Shown piece by piece: positions 9,740 to 16,963 of a stretch of DNA of 64,000 bases (its first letter is position 1; each line of letters begins with the position of its first letter). This DNA comes from Pedobacter riviphilus. Its GTDB lineage: Bacteria; Bacteroidota; Bacteroidia; Sphingobacteriales; Sphingobacteriaceae. The notes beneath the pieces are model-generated. The model was not told where the DNA came from and ran no database searches. It saw nothing but the letters and a program-made list of their open reading frames with translations. Where the stretch lies: assembly GCF_014692875.1 (NCBI RefSeq), contig NZ_CP061171.1, positions 1,302,001 to 1,366,000 on the forward strand, given 5' to 3'. The translations under genes and the position numbers were made by a program.

Positions 9740-10735
9740 CTACTGTTGTTGCTGCTGCTGTTGTTGCTGTATCGCTTCCATATATTGCTGATAGCTATTT
9801 TTCGTTCTGGCTGTGCTTATAGTTTCCGAAGCTTTGGTATAGTTTACCTCTTTTGGCTGGAAGTAAGTTTCATTATCATTGAAATCTTCATCGTTATAAC
9901 CTACTGATACATTCACTTCCATAATATGTTCGAAACCACCTTTGTAAACGCCTTTTACGGGTGAGCAATCGGCGAAATTCCGGCCTACTGCCAGGCGGAC
10001 ATGGTTTTCGTTAGCAATACAATTATTGGTAGGATCTAGGCCCAGCCAGCCATATTCTGGTAAATAGGCCTCGGCCCAGGCATGGGTAGCACCTTCGCCA
10101 CGCATACCATCCCTGTTGGGGCAGATATAACCGCTCACATACCGTGCAGGGATTCCGGTTAAACGCAGCATAGCTGTTAATACATGGGCAAAATCCTGGC
10201 AAACTCCTGCTTTAAGATTTAAAATTTCATCAATGGTGGTATCAACCGCTGTTACACCTTTAATGTATTCGAAGTTGTTGAAAACGTGCGCACAGTACCT
10301 GATAGCGGTTTGGTAGGGGGTATCTTCGGTGCCTTTAATTTCTAAGGCTGTTTCCCTTAACTGGGTGATACCATCAAAACTTTCCTGCCGTAAATAATCA
10401 ATATAGGGTACTTCAAATTTTAAGGCGCTTAAACTGTTCCATTGCTCGCTACTAAACATATCATCTTGCGGTAATGGCTTCGGAAAGGTTTCTACAGTTA
10501 CCTTCGAAAAGATTTTAAGTTGGGTATGGGGTTCGTTTTGGGTAAAAGTGCCTACTTCGTTGCCGTAATAATCGATAAAAATTTCAATTTCAGGGCCTCC
10601 GGATATATTCAGGTCGTGTTTAACCACTTTTTGAAAATCATCTTTAATCGGAAAAAGGATAATCTGGTTAGCGCTATCGCGCACCGGCGATTCGTATTTG
10701 TAATTGGTGATATGTTTGATTTTGAAAATTGGCAT
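9740..10735 (-). CDS. Transglutaminase-like family protein with polyglutamine C-terminus
   Basis: A 331-residue protein with an N-terminal bacterial-transglutaminase domain (about 1-85) and a transglutaminase core. The catalytic triad is visible: Cys179 in AGVCQDFAH, His218 in ATHAWAEA, Asp234 in GLDPTNN. Such proteins are papain-fold enzymes that may act as peptidases or cross-linkers. It lies downstream of the alpha-E and ATP-grasp genes on the same strand (105-base gap, then 10 bases), an arrangement seen in many bacteria. The last nine residues are all glutamine, encoded by a run of CAA/CAG codons next to the stop. That tract is unusual and may vary in length between strains. Confidence 0.88.
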   Translation of the reverse strand: MPIFKIKHITNYKYESPVRDSANQIILFPIKDDFQKVVKHDLNISGGPEIEIFIDYYGNEVGTFTQNEPHTQLKIFSKVTVETFPKPLPQDDMFSSEQWNSLSALKFEVPYIDYLRQESFDGITQLRETALEIKGTEDTPYQTAIRYCAHVFNNFEYIKGVTAVDTTIDEILNLKAGVCQDFAHVLTAMLRLTGIPARYVSGYICPNRDGMRGEGATHAWAEAYLPEYGWLGLDPTNNCIANENHVRLAVGRNFADCSPVKGVYKGGFEHIMEVNVSVGYNDEDFNDNETYFQPKEVNYTKASETISTARTKNSYQQYMEAIQQQQQQQQQ

Positions 10736-10840
10736 ATAGGTTTTTGTTATTTATATGTTACCGCAAGTTAATGGAGTAAAAATAGGTGTAACGGTTAAAA
10801 AATAGTACCTGTGTTAATCTATGGTTAAAAATTTAGTTGT

Positions 10841-11776
10841 TTATGAATTTGCGAAATAATATTCATTTAACAGGTTTCCGATACCGAAAAGCTCGGCCCT
10901 GATCTCGGTAAGGTAATGATGCAATTGCTCTTCGTTCATGGTATTTACCGAGCTATAGGTAATCATACTTTTTAAACGCCCTATTTTAAAAGACAGGTTG
11001 TTGTAATGTTCGATATTACTTTCGCTCTTTAACCGGTTAAAATATCTTTCAATATTATTCATGGCGTATAATGCCGACCGTGGAAAATCATTGTTGAGCA
11101 TAGCCAGCTCAATGATGTTTTTTGCATCGAAACCCTGCCTGTAGGTTTTAAGATAAAGTTCATAACCGCCCAACGAAAGTAGTAAATGTTTCCAGTAGGA
11201 TATATCGGTCAATAGATCAGGGTTACTGCTTATCGAGCTGAATTTAATGTCCAGAATATCAATCGATTGGATGCTTCTTTCCAGGTGTTTGCCAATATTC
11301 ATAAAACTTCTGCTTTCTCCGCGCTCCATTGCGCTATCGGCCGTTCCGTTATACAGCATTACCTGTTTAATCAAGATATCTAATGCGGTAACAGGATCGT
11401 CTTTTTGTACATACCACAATAGCTTTTCATCTTTAACAGTGTGGTAGTATTCGTTCAGGCATTGCCATAAATCTTTTGGGATATGTTCCTGAACGCTCCG
11501 TGCATTTTCCCGTGCCAGGGTAACGATGTTTAAAATCGAATTTGGGTTTTCGCGGTTTAGCAGGAGGTATTCTATCACCGCCCGGCTATCGTGCTGTATA
11601 TTCAATAGTTCATTTTCATCATCTGACGAAAAAATCCTGATTACGGGCTTCCAGGTAAATTCCTGTATCGTGTCTTGTGAGGAAGCGTAATTTATTTTTA
11701 ACATGCGCAGCATACCGTCGCTTCGCTCAACATATCTGCTTAACCAATATAAGCTTGATGCAACTCTACTTAACAT
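10841..11776 (-). CDS. Alpha-E domain-containing protein
   Basis: A 311-residue, mostly helical protein that opens with MLSRVASSLYWLSRYVERSD, the hallmark of the alpha-E family. No catalytic residues are established for this family. It is almost always found next to a circularly permuted ATP-grasp gene and a transglutaminase gene, and all three are present here in the order ATP-grasp, alpha-E, transglutaminase. The gap to the ATP-grasp gene is only 10 bases, so the two are co-transcribed and probably translationally linked. A role as partner in a peptide-ligation system has been proposed from genome context for this family; that is inference. Confidence 0.9.
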   Translation of the reverse strand: MLSRVASSLYWLSRYVERSDGMLRMLKINYASSQDTIQEFTWKPVIRIFSSDDENELLNIQHDSRAVIEYLLLNRENPNSILNIVTLARENARSVQEHIPKDLWQCLNEYYHTVKDEKLLWYVQKDDPVTALDILIKQVMLYNGTADSAMERGESRSFMNIGKHLERSIQSIDILDIKFSSISSNPDLLTDISYWKHLLLSLGGYELYLKTYRQGFDAKNIIELAMLNNDFPRSALYAMNNIERYFNRLKSESNIEHYNNLSFKIGRLKSMITYSSVNTMNEEQLHHYLTEIRAELFGIGNLLNEYYFANS

Positions 11777-11786
11777 ATTCTGTATT

Positions 11787-13235
11787 CTAAGAAGTTAAAA
11801 CCCATGTATCTTTACTGCCACCGCCCTGCGAGCTGTTTACCACCAGTGAACCTTCTTTTAAGGCTACCCTGGTTAGTCCGCCGGGAACAATTGAAATGCC
11901 ATCTGGTCCGTTTAAAGCAAACGGGCGGAGATCTATTCTGCGCGGAGCCAGTTTTCCGTTAATAAAACACGGCGCAGAAGATAGGCTGATGGTAGGTTGG
12001 GCTATAAAGTTGCGTGGGTCTTTCAGTATTTCAATTTTGTATTCTTCAGTTTCCTGCTCACTGGCGGCATGCCCCATTAACATGCCATATCCACCGCTTC
12101 CATTGGTTTTTTTAATGACCATTGTATTGATGTTTGCGAAAACATAATCAAGCTCATCTTTATTGCTGAGCTGGTAGGTGGGCACATTCTTTAATATGGG
12201 CTCTTCGTTCAGGTAATACCTGATCATATCTGGCACATAGGTGTAAACAGCTTTGTCGTCGGCTACGCCATTGCCTACTGCATTAATAATGGCTACATTA
12301 CCTTTGCGATAAGCGCCCATCAGGCCTGCCACGCCCAGCACGCTATTCGGATTAAAAACCAGTGGATCGAGATAGTCATCATCTACACGACGATAAATTA
12401 CATCCACCTGCTGCAGGCCAGTAGTGGTTTTCATAAATACCTTTTGGTTTTTAACCACCAAATCGCGCCCTTCTACCAATTCTACCCCCATTAAACGGGC
12501 CAGGGTAGTATGTTCGTAATACGCAGAATTATACATGCCCGGACTTAGCAGCACAATTGTTGGGTTTGAAACCGCCCTGGGAGAGAGGCTCATTAAATTT
12601 TTATATAATATAGCAGGATATTCGGTTACGCTCCTAACGCCACATTGCGGAATAAGATCGGGGAATAGCCTTTTGGTAATTTCCCTGTTTTCGAGCATAT
12701 AACTTACGCCTGATGGTGTCCGAAGATTATCTTCGAGTACATAAAATGTTCCGTCGTGATCTCTGATCAGGTCTATTCCGGCAATATGGATATAGATATC
12801 GTGTAATACATTTACATTGTGCATCTCTCTTAAAAAATGCGGGCAAGAATAAATTACATTTATAGGTACAATCTGGTCTTTTAAGATAAATTGATTGCTA
12901 TAAATGTCTTTTAAGAAAAGATTTAGCGCCTTTAACCTTTGTTTTATTCCTTTTTCTATGAAAGACCACTCTGTTGAAGTGATAATTCTCGGGATAATAT
13001 CAAAAGGAAAGATTTTTTCGATGCCTTCGCCACTATCATAAACGGTAAAGGTAATACCCTGGCTCATAAATAGCTTTTTAGCGAGTTCTTCCTTTTTGTT
13101 CAGGTTCTCGAGCGACTCTTTAGAGAAATTGCTGATAAAATTTGCATAGTGATTTCTGTAATTATCACCATTTAGAAACATTTCATCGTAAGTTTTGGGA
13201 TGATTAAAGTAATTTTTTATAAAATCTTCTATCAT
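11787..13235 (-). CDS. Circularly permuted type 2 ATP-grasp protein
   Basis: This 482-residue protein is the first gene of the ATP-grasp / alpha-E / transglutaminase set. ATP-grasp enzymes join a carboxylate to an amine or thiol using ATP through an acyl-phosphate. Motifs seen include DLIRDHDGTFYVLEDNLRTPSG around residues 155-175, IYRRVDDDYLDPL near 280, GNGVADDKAVYTYVPDMI near 320, and a lysine-rich strand VIKKTNGSGGYGM near 380. RRIDLRPFAL and GGLTRVAL near the C-terminus are also typical of the permuted family. The substrate is unknown. No clear promoter box was found just upstream. Confidence 0.9.
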   Translation of the reverse strand: MIEDFIKNYFNHPKTYDEMFLNGDNYRNHYANFISNFSKESLENLNKKEELAKKLFMSQGITFTVYDSGEGIEKIFPFDIIPRIITSTEWSFIEKGIKQRLKALNLFLKDIYSNQFILKDQIVPINVIYSCPHFLREMHNVNVLHDIYIHIAGIDLIRDHDGTFYVLEDNLRTPSGVSYMLENREITKRLFPDLIPQCGVRSVTEYPAILYKNLMSLSPRAVSNPTIVLLSPGMYNSAYYEHTTLARLMGVELVEGRDLVVKNQKVFMKTTTGLQQVDVIYRRVDDDYLDPLVFNPNSVLGVAGLMGAYRKGNVAIINAVGNGVADDKAVYTYVPDMIRYYLNEEPILKNVPTYQLSNKDELDYVFANINTMVIKKTNGSGGYGMLMGHAASEQETEEYKIEILKDPRNFIAQPTISLSSAPCFINGKLAPRRIDLRPFALNGPDGISIVPGGLTRVALKEGSLVVNSSQGGGSKDTWVLTS

Positions 13236-13404
13236 TTTGCTTAAATATTTCCTTAAATTATGATTTTGTAAGAATAAAACTATTTTTTTTGTGATAAAAT
13301 TTAATATTAATGTGTTTTATGTTTGTTTGTTTTGGTTTTTGTGTCTGAATTTTAGTGTTTTATGTATTTTTTATTAAAAATTTTAATTTTTTTGATAAAA
13401 ATAC
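13236..13404. other. AT-rich spacer before the candidate small RNA
   Basis: This stretch is very rich in A and T and contains no open frame of note. It separates the ATP-grasp gene (minus strand) from the plus-strand promoter at 13405 and probably holds the promoter of the ATP-grasp operon, which I could not pin down. Confidence 0.3.
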
Positions 13405-13434
13405 TTGCTAATATGAATAAAGTTTGTACTTTTG
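13405..13434 (+). promoter_or_regulatory. Strong Bacteroidota-type promoter
   Basis: TTG at 13405-13407, a 19-base spacer, then TACTTTTG at 13427-13434. The tRNA-His promoter in this window has the same layout: TTG, 19 bases, TACTTTTG. No coding gene follows; the first downstream structure is a stem-loop with a T run. Confidence 0.7.
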
Positions 13435-13468
13435 TAATGCTCGTTAATTATTATTATATATTTGGTTT

Positions 13469-13498
13469 AAAAAAAGCGCTGGTAACGGCGCTTTTTTT
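13469..13498 (+). terminator. Hairpin with T run inside the candidate small RNA
   Basis: AAAAAAAGCGC pairs with GCGCTTTTTTT around an 8-base loop. The 3' arm doubles as a T run, so the structure may terminate a short transcript or form part of the RNA fold. Confidence 0.55.
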
Positions 13499-13550
13499 AT
13501 AAAACTTTCAAGACTTATTCATAATCAACATAAACCAAACAATTTAAACC

Positions 13551-13586
13551 AAGAAAGCTCCAGTTTACTGGGGCTTTTCTTTTTTA
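13551..13586 (+). terminator. Second hairpin with T run ending the candidate small RNA
   Basis: GAAAGCTCCAG and CTGGGGCTTTTC pair around TTTA, followed by a run of T. This is a good intrinsic terminator on the plus strand. Confidence 0.65.
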
Positions 13587-13655
13587 TTATCGGTCATGGT
13601 CTCGATCCGATAGCAATCGGATGAAGTGTAGCGAAATGGAGCGTTCTCAAAGAAA

Positions 13656-13762
13656 AGTCGTCATTGCGAGAAGGCTTTTTCAGCCGACGAAGCAATCTTA
13701 CAGCTATGGATTGTAGCGATCGTAGTAAGATTGCTTCGTCGTTCCTCCTCGCAATGACGACT
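13656..13762. repeat. Palindromic intergenic element (REP/MITE-like)
   Basis: The outer arms are perfect inverted repeats (AGTCGTCATTGCGAG at 13656-13670, CTCGCAATGACGACT at 13748-13762). The inner arms GACGAAGCAATCTTA and TAAGATTGCTTCGTC also pair, so the transcript would fold into one long hairpin. A single-arm relative lies at 51428-51490, which shows it is a dispersed family. Confidence 0.7.
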
Positions 13763-13801
13763 CCTCGCGGCTTGAAGTACCGGAAATGAAAATCATTGCA
13801 T

Positions 13802-13837
13802 AAAAAAAAGCTATCCTGATTTTAATCGGGATAGCTT
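13802..13837 (-). terminator. Terminator of the ferritin gene
   Basis: AAGCTATCCTGAT pairs with ATCGGGATAGCTT, and the plus-strand A run at 13802-13809 becomes a U run after the hairpin on the minus strand. Confidence 0.8.
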
Positions 13838-13858
13838 CCAGTATATGTTTTGTTGTTG

Positions 13859-14386
13859 TTATTCTTCTGAGTAGGTAATTTTATTTACGTGTTTATCAAT
13901 TTCCCATCTTCCTGTGCCTTCTTCACCAATCACTTCGAATAATTCTAATGCCCTACGCGCTTTGTATTCTTCTTCGCGTTGCTCTTTCAAGAACCAGTTT
14001 AAGAATTCCATGGTTACAAAATCCTGTTCTTTATGGCATTTAGCAGCCAGGTTTTTAAAACTTTGGGTAATGGCGATTTCTGCTTCTAAAGCATCCTCGA
14101 AAACTTCTCTAAATCCGGCAAAATCAGTTTTAATGCCTGAAACTTCTGGAGATATTGCATTTCCACCCATATCCAAAACATATTTGAACAATTTTAATTG
14201 GTGTACTCTTTCTTCTTCAGATTGCTTTAAGAAATAATCTGCTGAAAAATCGAACCCATTTTGGTCGCACCAAGATGACATTGCTAAATATAGTGATGAA
14301 GAGTGAGCTTCTTTTTTGATCTGCTGATTTAATAATGTTTCTATATCCTGTGATATTAAACATTTAATGCGCATTAAGTCTTTCAT
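13859..14386 (-). CDS. Ferritin (non-haem, bacterial FtnA type)
   Basis: A 175-residue four-helix ferritin that stores iron as a mineral inside a 24-subunit shell after oxidising Fe(II). The ferroxidase residues appear in the expected places: Glu in QQIKKEAHSSSLYLA near residue 27, EEERVHQLKLF around 58-68, Glu around 100 in DALEAEIAI, and the C-terminal EFLNWFLKEQREEE. The first ATG is used in the coordinates; a second ATG four codons later is also possible. A TACATTTG -7 box sits 26-33 bases upstream and a terminator lies directly downstream, so the gene is a single transcription unit. Confidence 0.93.
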   Translation of the reverse strand: MKDLMRIKCLISQDIETLLNQQIKKEAHSSSLYLAMSSWCDQNGFDFSADYFLKQSEEERVHQLKLFKYVLDMGGNAISPEVSGIKTDFAGFREVFEDALEAEIAITQSFKNLAAKCHKEQDFVTMEFLNWFLKEQREEEYKARRALELFEVIGEEGTGRWEIDKHVNKITYSEE

Positions 14387-14411
14387 AATTTTCTTTGCTT
14401 AACTAATGATA

Positions 14412-14419
14412 CAAATGTA
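14412..14419 (-). promoter_or_regulatory. Candidate -7 box (TACATTTG) for ferritin
   Basis: The minus strand reads TACATTTG, fitting TAnnTTTG, at a suitable distance from the ferritin start. A -33 TTG at the best spacing is not evident. Confidence 0.35.
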
Positions 14420-14897
14420 ACATCAAATTAACCAAATGGTGTGATTTATTTGCTATATGAAATTAGTCTAAATTGCTGATAATTAGTTATTTGTAATCAG
14501 TTTAAATAAGGCGGCTAAGAGGGGAAATGTCCGAATAACGCGAAACGGATTGTGGTTGAGGATCAGAAGGATAGTGGGCAGTTTTAAGTTTTTAGTTTTC
14601 AGTTGGCAGTTTTACTCTCAATCGTCATCCTGAGTTTATCTCAGGATCTTTTTGGTATGAGATAGATACTGAAGCAGTCCGATAGTTCGGGTTCAGTATG
14701 ACGCTTCGATTGGAATTGAGCGAAAAATGGATGTAATTAATACAGTACAGTTTTCAGTTGGCAATTAACAGTTGACAGTTTCATGTAAGCAGTTAACCAG
14801 TTTAGACAATTAACCGATTAACCAATTTATGCAGTTAAGCTATTAGCCAATTTTAACTAACCAATGAACTAATGACTAATGAACCACTGACTAACGA
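14420..14897. repeat. Intergenic region with low-complexity repeats
   Basis: No gene is seen. At 14621-14703 there is a 'CGTCATCCTGAG...CTCAGGATC' palindromic repeat, and 14750-14895 is built from short drifting motifs such as 'accaatt', 'cagttaa' and 'actaatga'. Confidence 0.4.
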
Positions 14898-15257
14898 CTA
14901 ATAAACCAATCTATACAGGCAGTCGCTAATGATATGGTTAAGCTTAAACATGGTAAAAGTACCTTGTAGTAAATCTTTTAAAGCGATGATTTCTAAAGCA
15001 CTTAATAAATAGATGTGTTCGCAGCCATTAAAGGTAACCAATTCGAAATCGGCTTTGTGTGTATTTAGCAGGAGTGCTTCAATATCAATCTGTTCTACAA
15101 CAGCTTTTAATTTTTGAAGGGACAGGCAGTTGAAGCGTGCAAACTTGCCGCCAAAATCTACATAAAAGCAGTTTAACTTATCTGATTGATAAATAGAACC
15201 ATGTGTATTTGAGAATACGTTAACCAGTTCATTAATATCGATACATGCTTTTTCCAT
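14898..15257 (-). CDS. Small conserved-looking protein of unknown function
   Basis: A 119-residue protein without signal peptide or membrane segment. It contains CFYVDFGGKFARFNCLSL near residue 31 and ELVTFNGCEHIYLLSALEI near 75, followed by LKDLLQGTFTMFKLNHII. The composition and the regular mix of strands and helix look like a real small domain. I associate it loosely with a Bacteroidota-only domain of unknown function (possibly DUF6686) but cannot confirm that. The gene stands alone between repeat-rich spacers. Function cannot be stated. Confidence 0.6.
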   Translation of the reverse strand: MEKACIDINELVNVFSNTHGSIYQSDKLNCFYVDFGGKFARFNCLSLQKLKAVVEQIDIEALLLNTHKADFELVTFNGCEHIYLLSALEIIALKDLLQGTFTMFKLNHIISDCLYRLVY

Positions 15258-15369
15258 CGGTTACAAAAATTGGCATTATTTAGATTAAATACAAATAAAA
15301 ACGAAAATAAATTTGAAGAGCGCTGAGCATGGAGCGTTTAGCGGTGCAAAATTGTATGGGGGTAGGGTG

Positions 15370-15930
15370 TTATTTGAGCTTAAAGACCATGTGATGGTAT
15401 AGTCCACCCATAAATTCTTTTTCATTCTGCACCGAAAAGCCCATTTTTTCGTAAAGCTTTAATGCGTTTTCGTTATTCTGTTCTACCAATAAACCAATGG
15501 CGTGGTGGTCAAGTTGTTTAGCCCAATCAATTCCTGCTTTAATGAGCTGTTTCCCTATTCCCTTTCCCTGGGCCAGTGGATTAACACTGATGGTATCGAG
15601 GTAAAATTCCCCGCTTTGTGTCTCGGTACTTGGGTTGTTGTTATTTGTCTGGTAATGTTCAGCCAGGTAGGCTAAAAAGGGCTGGCGAAGCATTAGGAGT
15701 TTTTCGCCATCATAGGCATTTAAAGAGCCTAGAATTTTGCCTTCATTTTCAAAAACCAGGGTATTCTCGTAACTGTATTGGTTGTTCTTTTGTTGGAAAA
15801 AATGTTTAAAGATCCGATTAATTATTTCATCATCTTCTACATTGGTTAATTTCTTCGCCAGCTTGCCCATCGCCTGGATAATCAGCGGTACAACTTCTTC
15901 TGTATCTGCGGGCTTGGCTGGTCTGATCAT
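15370..15930 (-). CDS. GNAT family N-acetyltransferase
   Basis: A 186-residue acetyltransferase of the GNAT fold, which transfers an acetyl group from acetyl-CoA to an amine. The N-terminal IRPAKPADTEEVVPLI is a standard opening. The acetyl-CoA pyrophosphate loop is seen as VNPLAQGKGIGKQLI at about residues 116-130, followed by LLVEQNNENALKLYEKMGF, the usual motif B. The start codon directly follows the stop of the metallo-hydrolase gene (adjacent, no spacer), so the two are co-translated. The substrate is unknown. Confidence 0.88.
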   Translation of the reverse strand: MIRPAKPADTEEVVPLIIQAMGKLAKKLTNVEDDEIINRIFKHFFQQKNNQYSYENTLVFENEGKILGSLNAYDGEKLLMLRQPFLAYLAEHYQTNNNNPSTETQSGEFYLDTISVNPLAQGKGIGKQLIKAGIDWAKQLDHHAIGLLVEQNNENALKLYEKMGFSVQNEKEFMGGLYHHMVFKLK

Positions 15931-16770
15931 CTAAATATTACTTAGGTTAAAGGTTTCTGCCACGCGTATGCCTTTTTCTGTGCGCTGTAGGGTGCAGCAT
16001 TCGTTAATGGGATCGTGTTCTAAGAATAATATATAATTGTTGTTAACAGCTTCTTCTAAAAAGGCCTGCTTTTCGGTTAAGGTTTTTAAAGGAAACATAT
16101 CATAAGCCATTACATAGGGCAGGGGCAGGTGGCCAACAGAAGGTAAAAGATCGGCCATATATACGATGGTTCTGCCTTTGTAGCTGATTTTGGGTAACAT
16201 CATAGCATCGGTATGGCCGTATGCAAAACTGATATTGATGTCTTTTTGCCATTCGATATTTTCTTTTTCGGCTACAAATTTAAGCTGTCCGCTTTCCTGG
16301 ATTGGAAGGATGTTCTCCTTTAAAAAAGAAGCTTTTTCCCTTGCATTCGGCTCTACAGCCCATTGCCAATGTTTTTCGTTGCTCCAATATGTGGCGTTTT
16401 TAAAGGCTGGTATCAGTTTCTCGTTTTCTCTTACAATGGCCCCACCCACATGATCGAAATGGAGGTGTGTGAGGAATACATCAGTAATATCGGCTGTACT
16501 GAAGCCTAATTGTACCAGCGATTTTTCCATCGAGTCGTCCCCATGCAGGTAGTAATGACTGAAAAACTTTTCGTCCTGTTTGTTTCCTATCCCGGTATCC
16601 ACTAAAATTAATTGATTGCCTTCTTCGATCAATAAACAACGCATGGCCCAGGTACAGAGGTTATTGGCATCGGCCGGATTGGTTTTTTGCCAGATTACTT
16701 TGGGCACTACGCCAAACATGGCACCGCCATCGAGTTTAAAAAAGCCTGTGTTTATGGTATGGAGTTTCAT
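15931..16770 (-). CDS. MBL-fold metallo-hydrolase
   Basis: A 279-residue metallo-beta-lactamase-fold hydrolase. The zinc motif HLHFDHVGG is present at about residues 101-109, a later histidine in YGHTDAMM near 193, the aspartate in VYMADLLPS near 210 and the C-terminal LFLEHDP supply the other metal ligands. The layout resembles the lactonase/AHL-type and related soluble hydrolases, but the substrate is not evident. No signal peptide is seen, so it should act in the cytoplasm. It is the first gene of a two-gene operon with the GNAT acetyltransferase. Confidence 0.88.
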   Translation of the reverse strand: MKLHTINTGFFKLDGGAMFGVVPKVIWQKTNPADANNLCTWAMRCLLIEEGNQLILVDTGIGNKQDEKFFSHYYLHGDDSMEKSLVQLGFSTADITDVFLTHLHFDHVGGAIVRENEKLIPAFKNATYWSNEKHWQWAVEPNAREKASFLKENILPIQESGQLKFVAEKENIEWQKDINISFAYGHTDAMMLPKISYKGRTIVYMADLLPSVGHLPLPYVMAYDMFPLKTLTEKQAFLEEAVNNNYILFLEHDPINECCTLQRTEKGIRVAETFNLSNI

Positions 16771-16773
16771 TTT

Positions 16774-16864
16774 TGTAGTATCAAGTGATTTGTAGTATCA
16801 AGTAATTAGTATCAAGTAATTTGTAGTATCAAGTAATTAGTATCTAGTATCAAGTAGTATCAAG
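16774..16864. repeat. Short tandem repeat of 'agtatcaag'
   Basis: Six copies of AGTATCAAG and one altered copy, spaced by 'taatt' or 'tgt', lie just upstream of the metallo-hydrolase gene. Copy number could vary and affect that gene's promoter. Confidence 0.75.
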
Positions 16865-16884
16865 ACTGGAATTGGCTAAAAATA

Positions 16885-16918
16885 CAAAAACCCTTCAGTT
16901 TTAACTAAAGGGTTTTTG
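16885..16918. terminator. Terminator after lpdA
   Basis: CAAAAACCCTT-AGTT pairs with AACT-AAGGGTTTTTG. It lies just beyond the lpdA stop on the minus strand and has a suitable U run there. Confidence 0.75.
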
Positions 16919-16963
16919 TTATTTGGATCATGGACTATAGACTTTTGACTACAGACTCAAGAC

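Larger units (their letters stand above)
13441..13586 (+). ncRNA. Candidate structured small RNA
   Basis: A promoter identical in layout to that of tRNA-His points into a non-coding stretch with two terminator-like hairpins (13469-13498 and 13551-13586). Between them, 13462-13471 (TTGGTTTAAA) is exactly complementary to 13543-13552 (TTTAAACCAA), which would close a long-range helix around the first hairpin. Depending on which hairpin stops transcription, the RNA would be about 60 or 145 nt. I do not recognise the family. No open frame of useful length lies inside. Promoter and pairing are seen in the sequence; expression and function are inferred. Confidence 0.45.
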
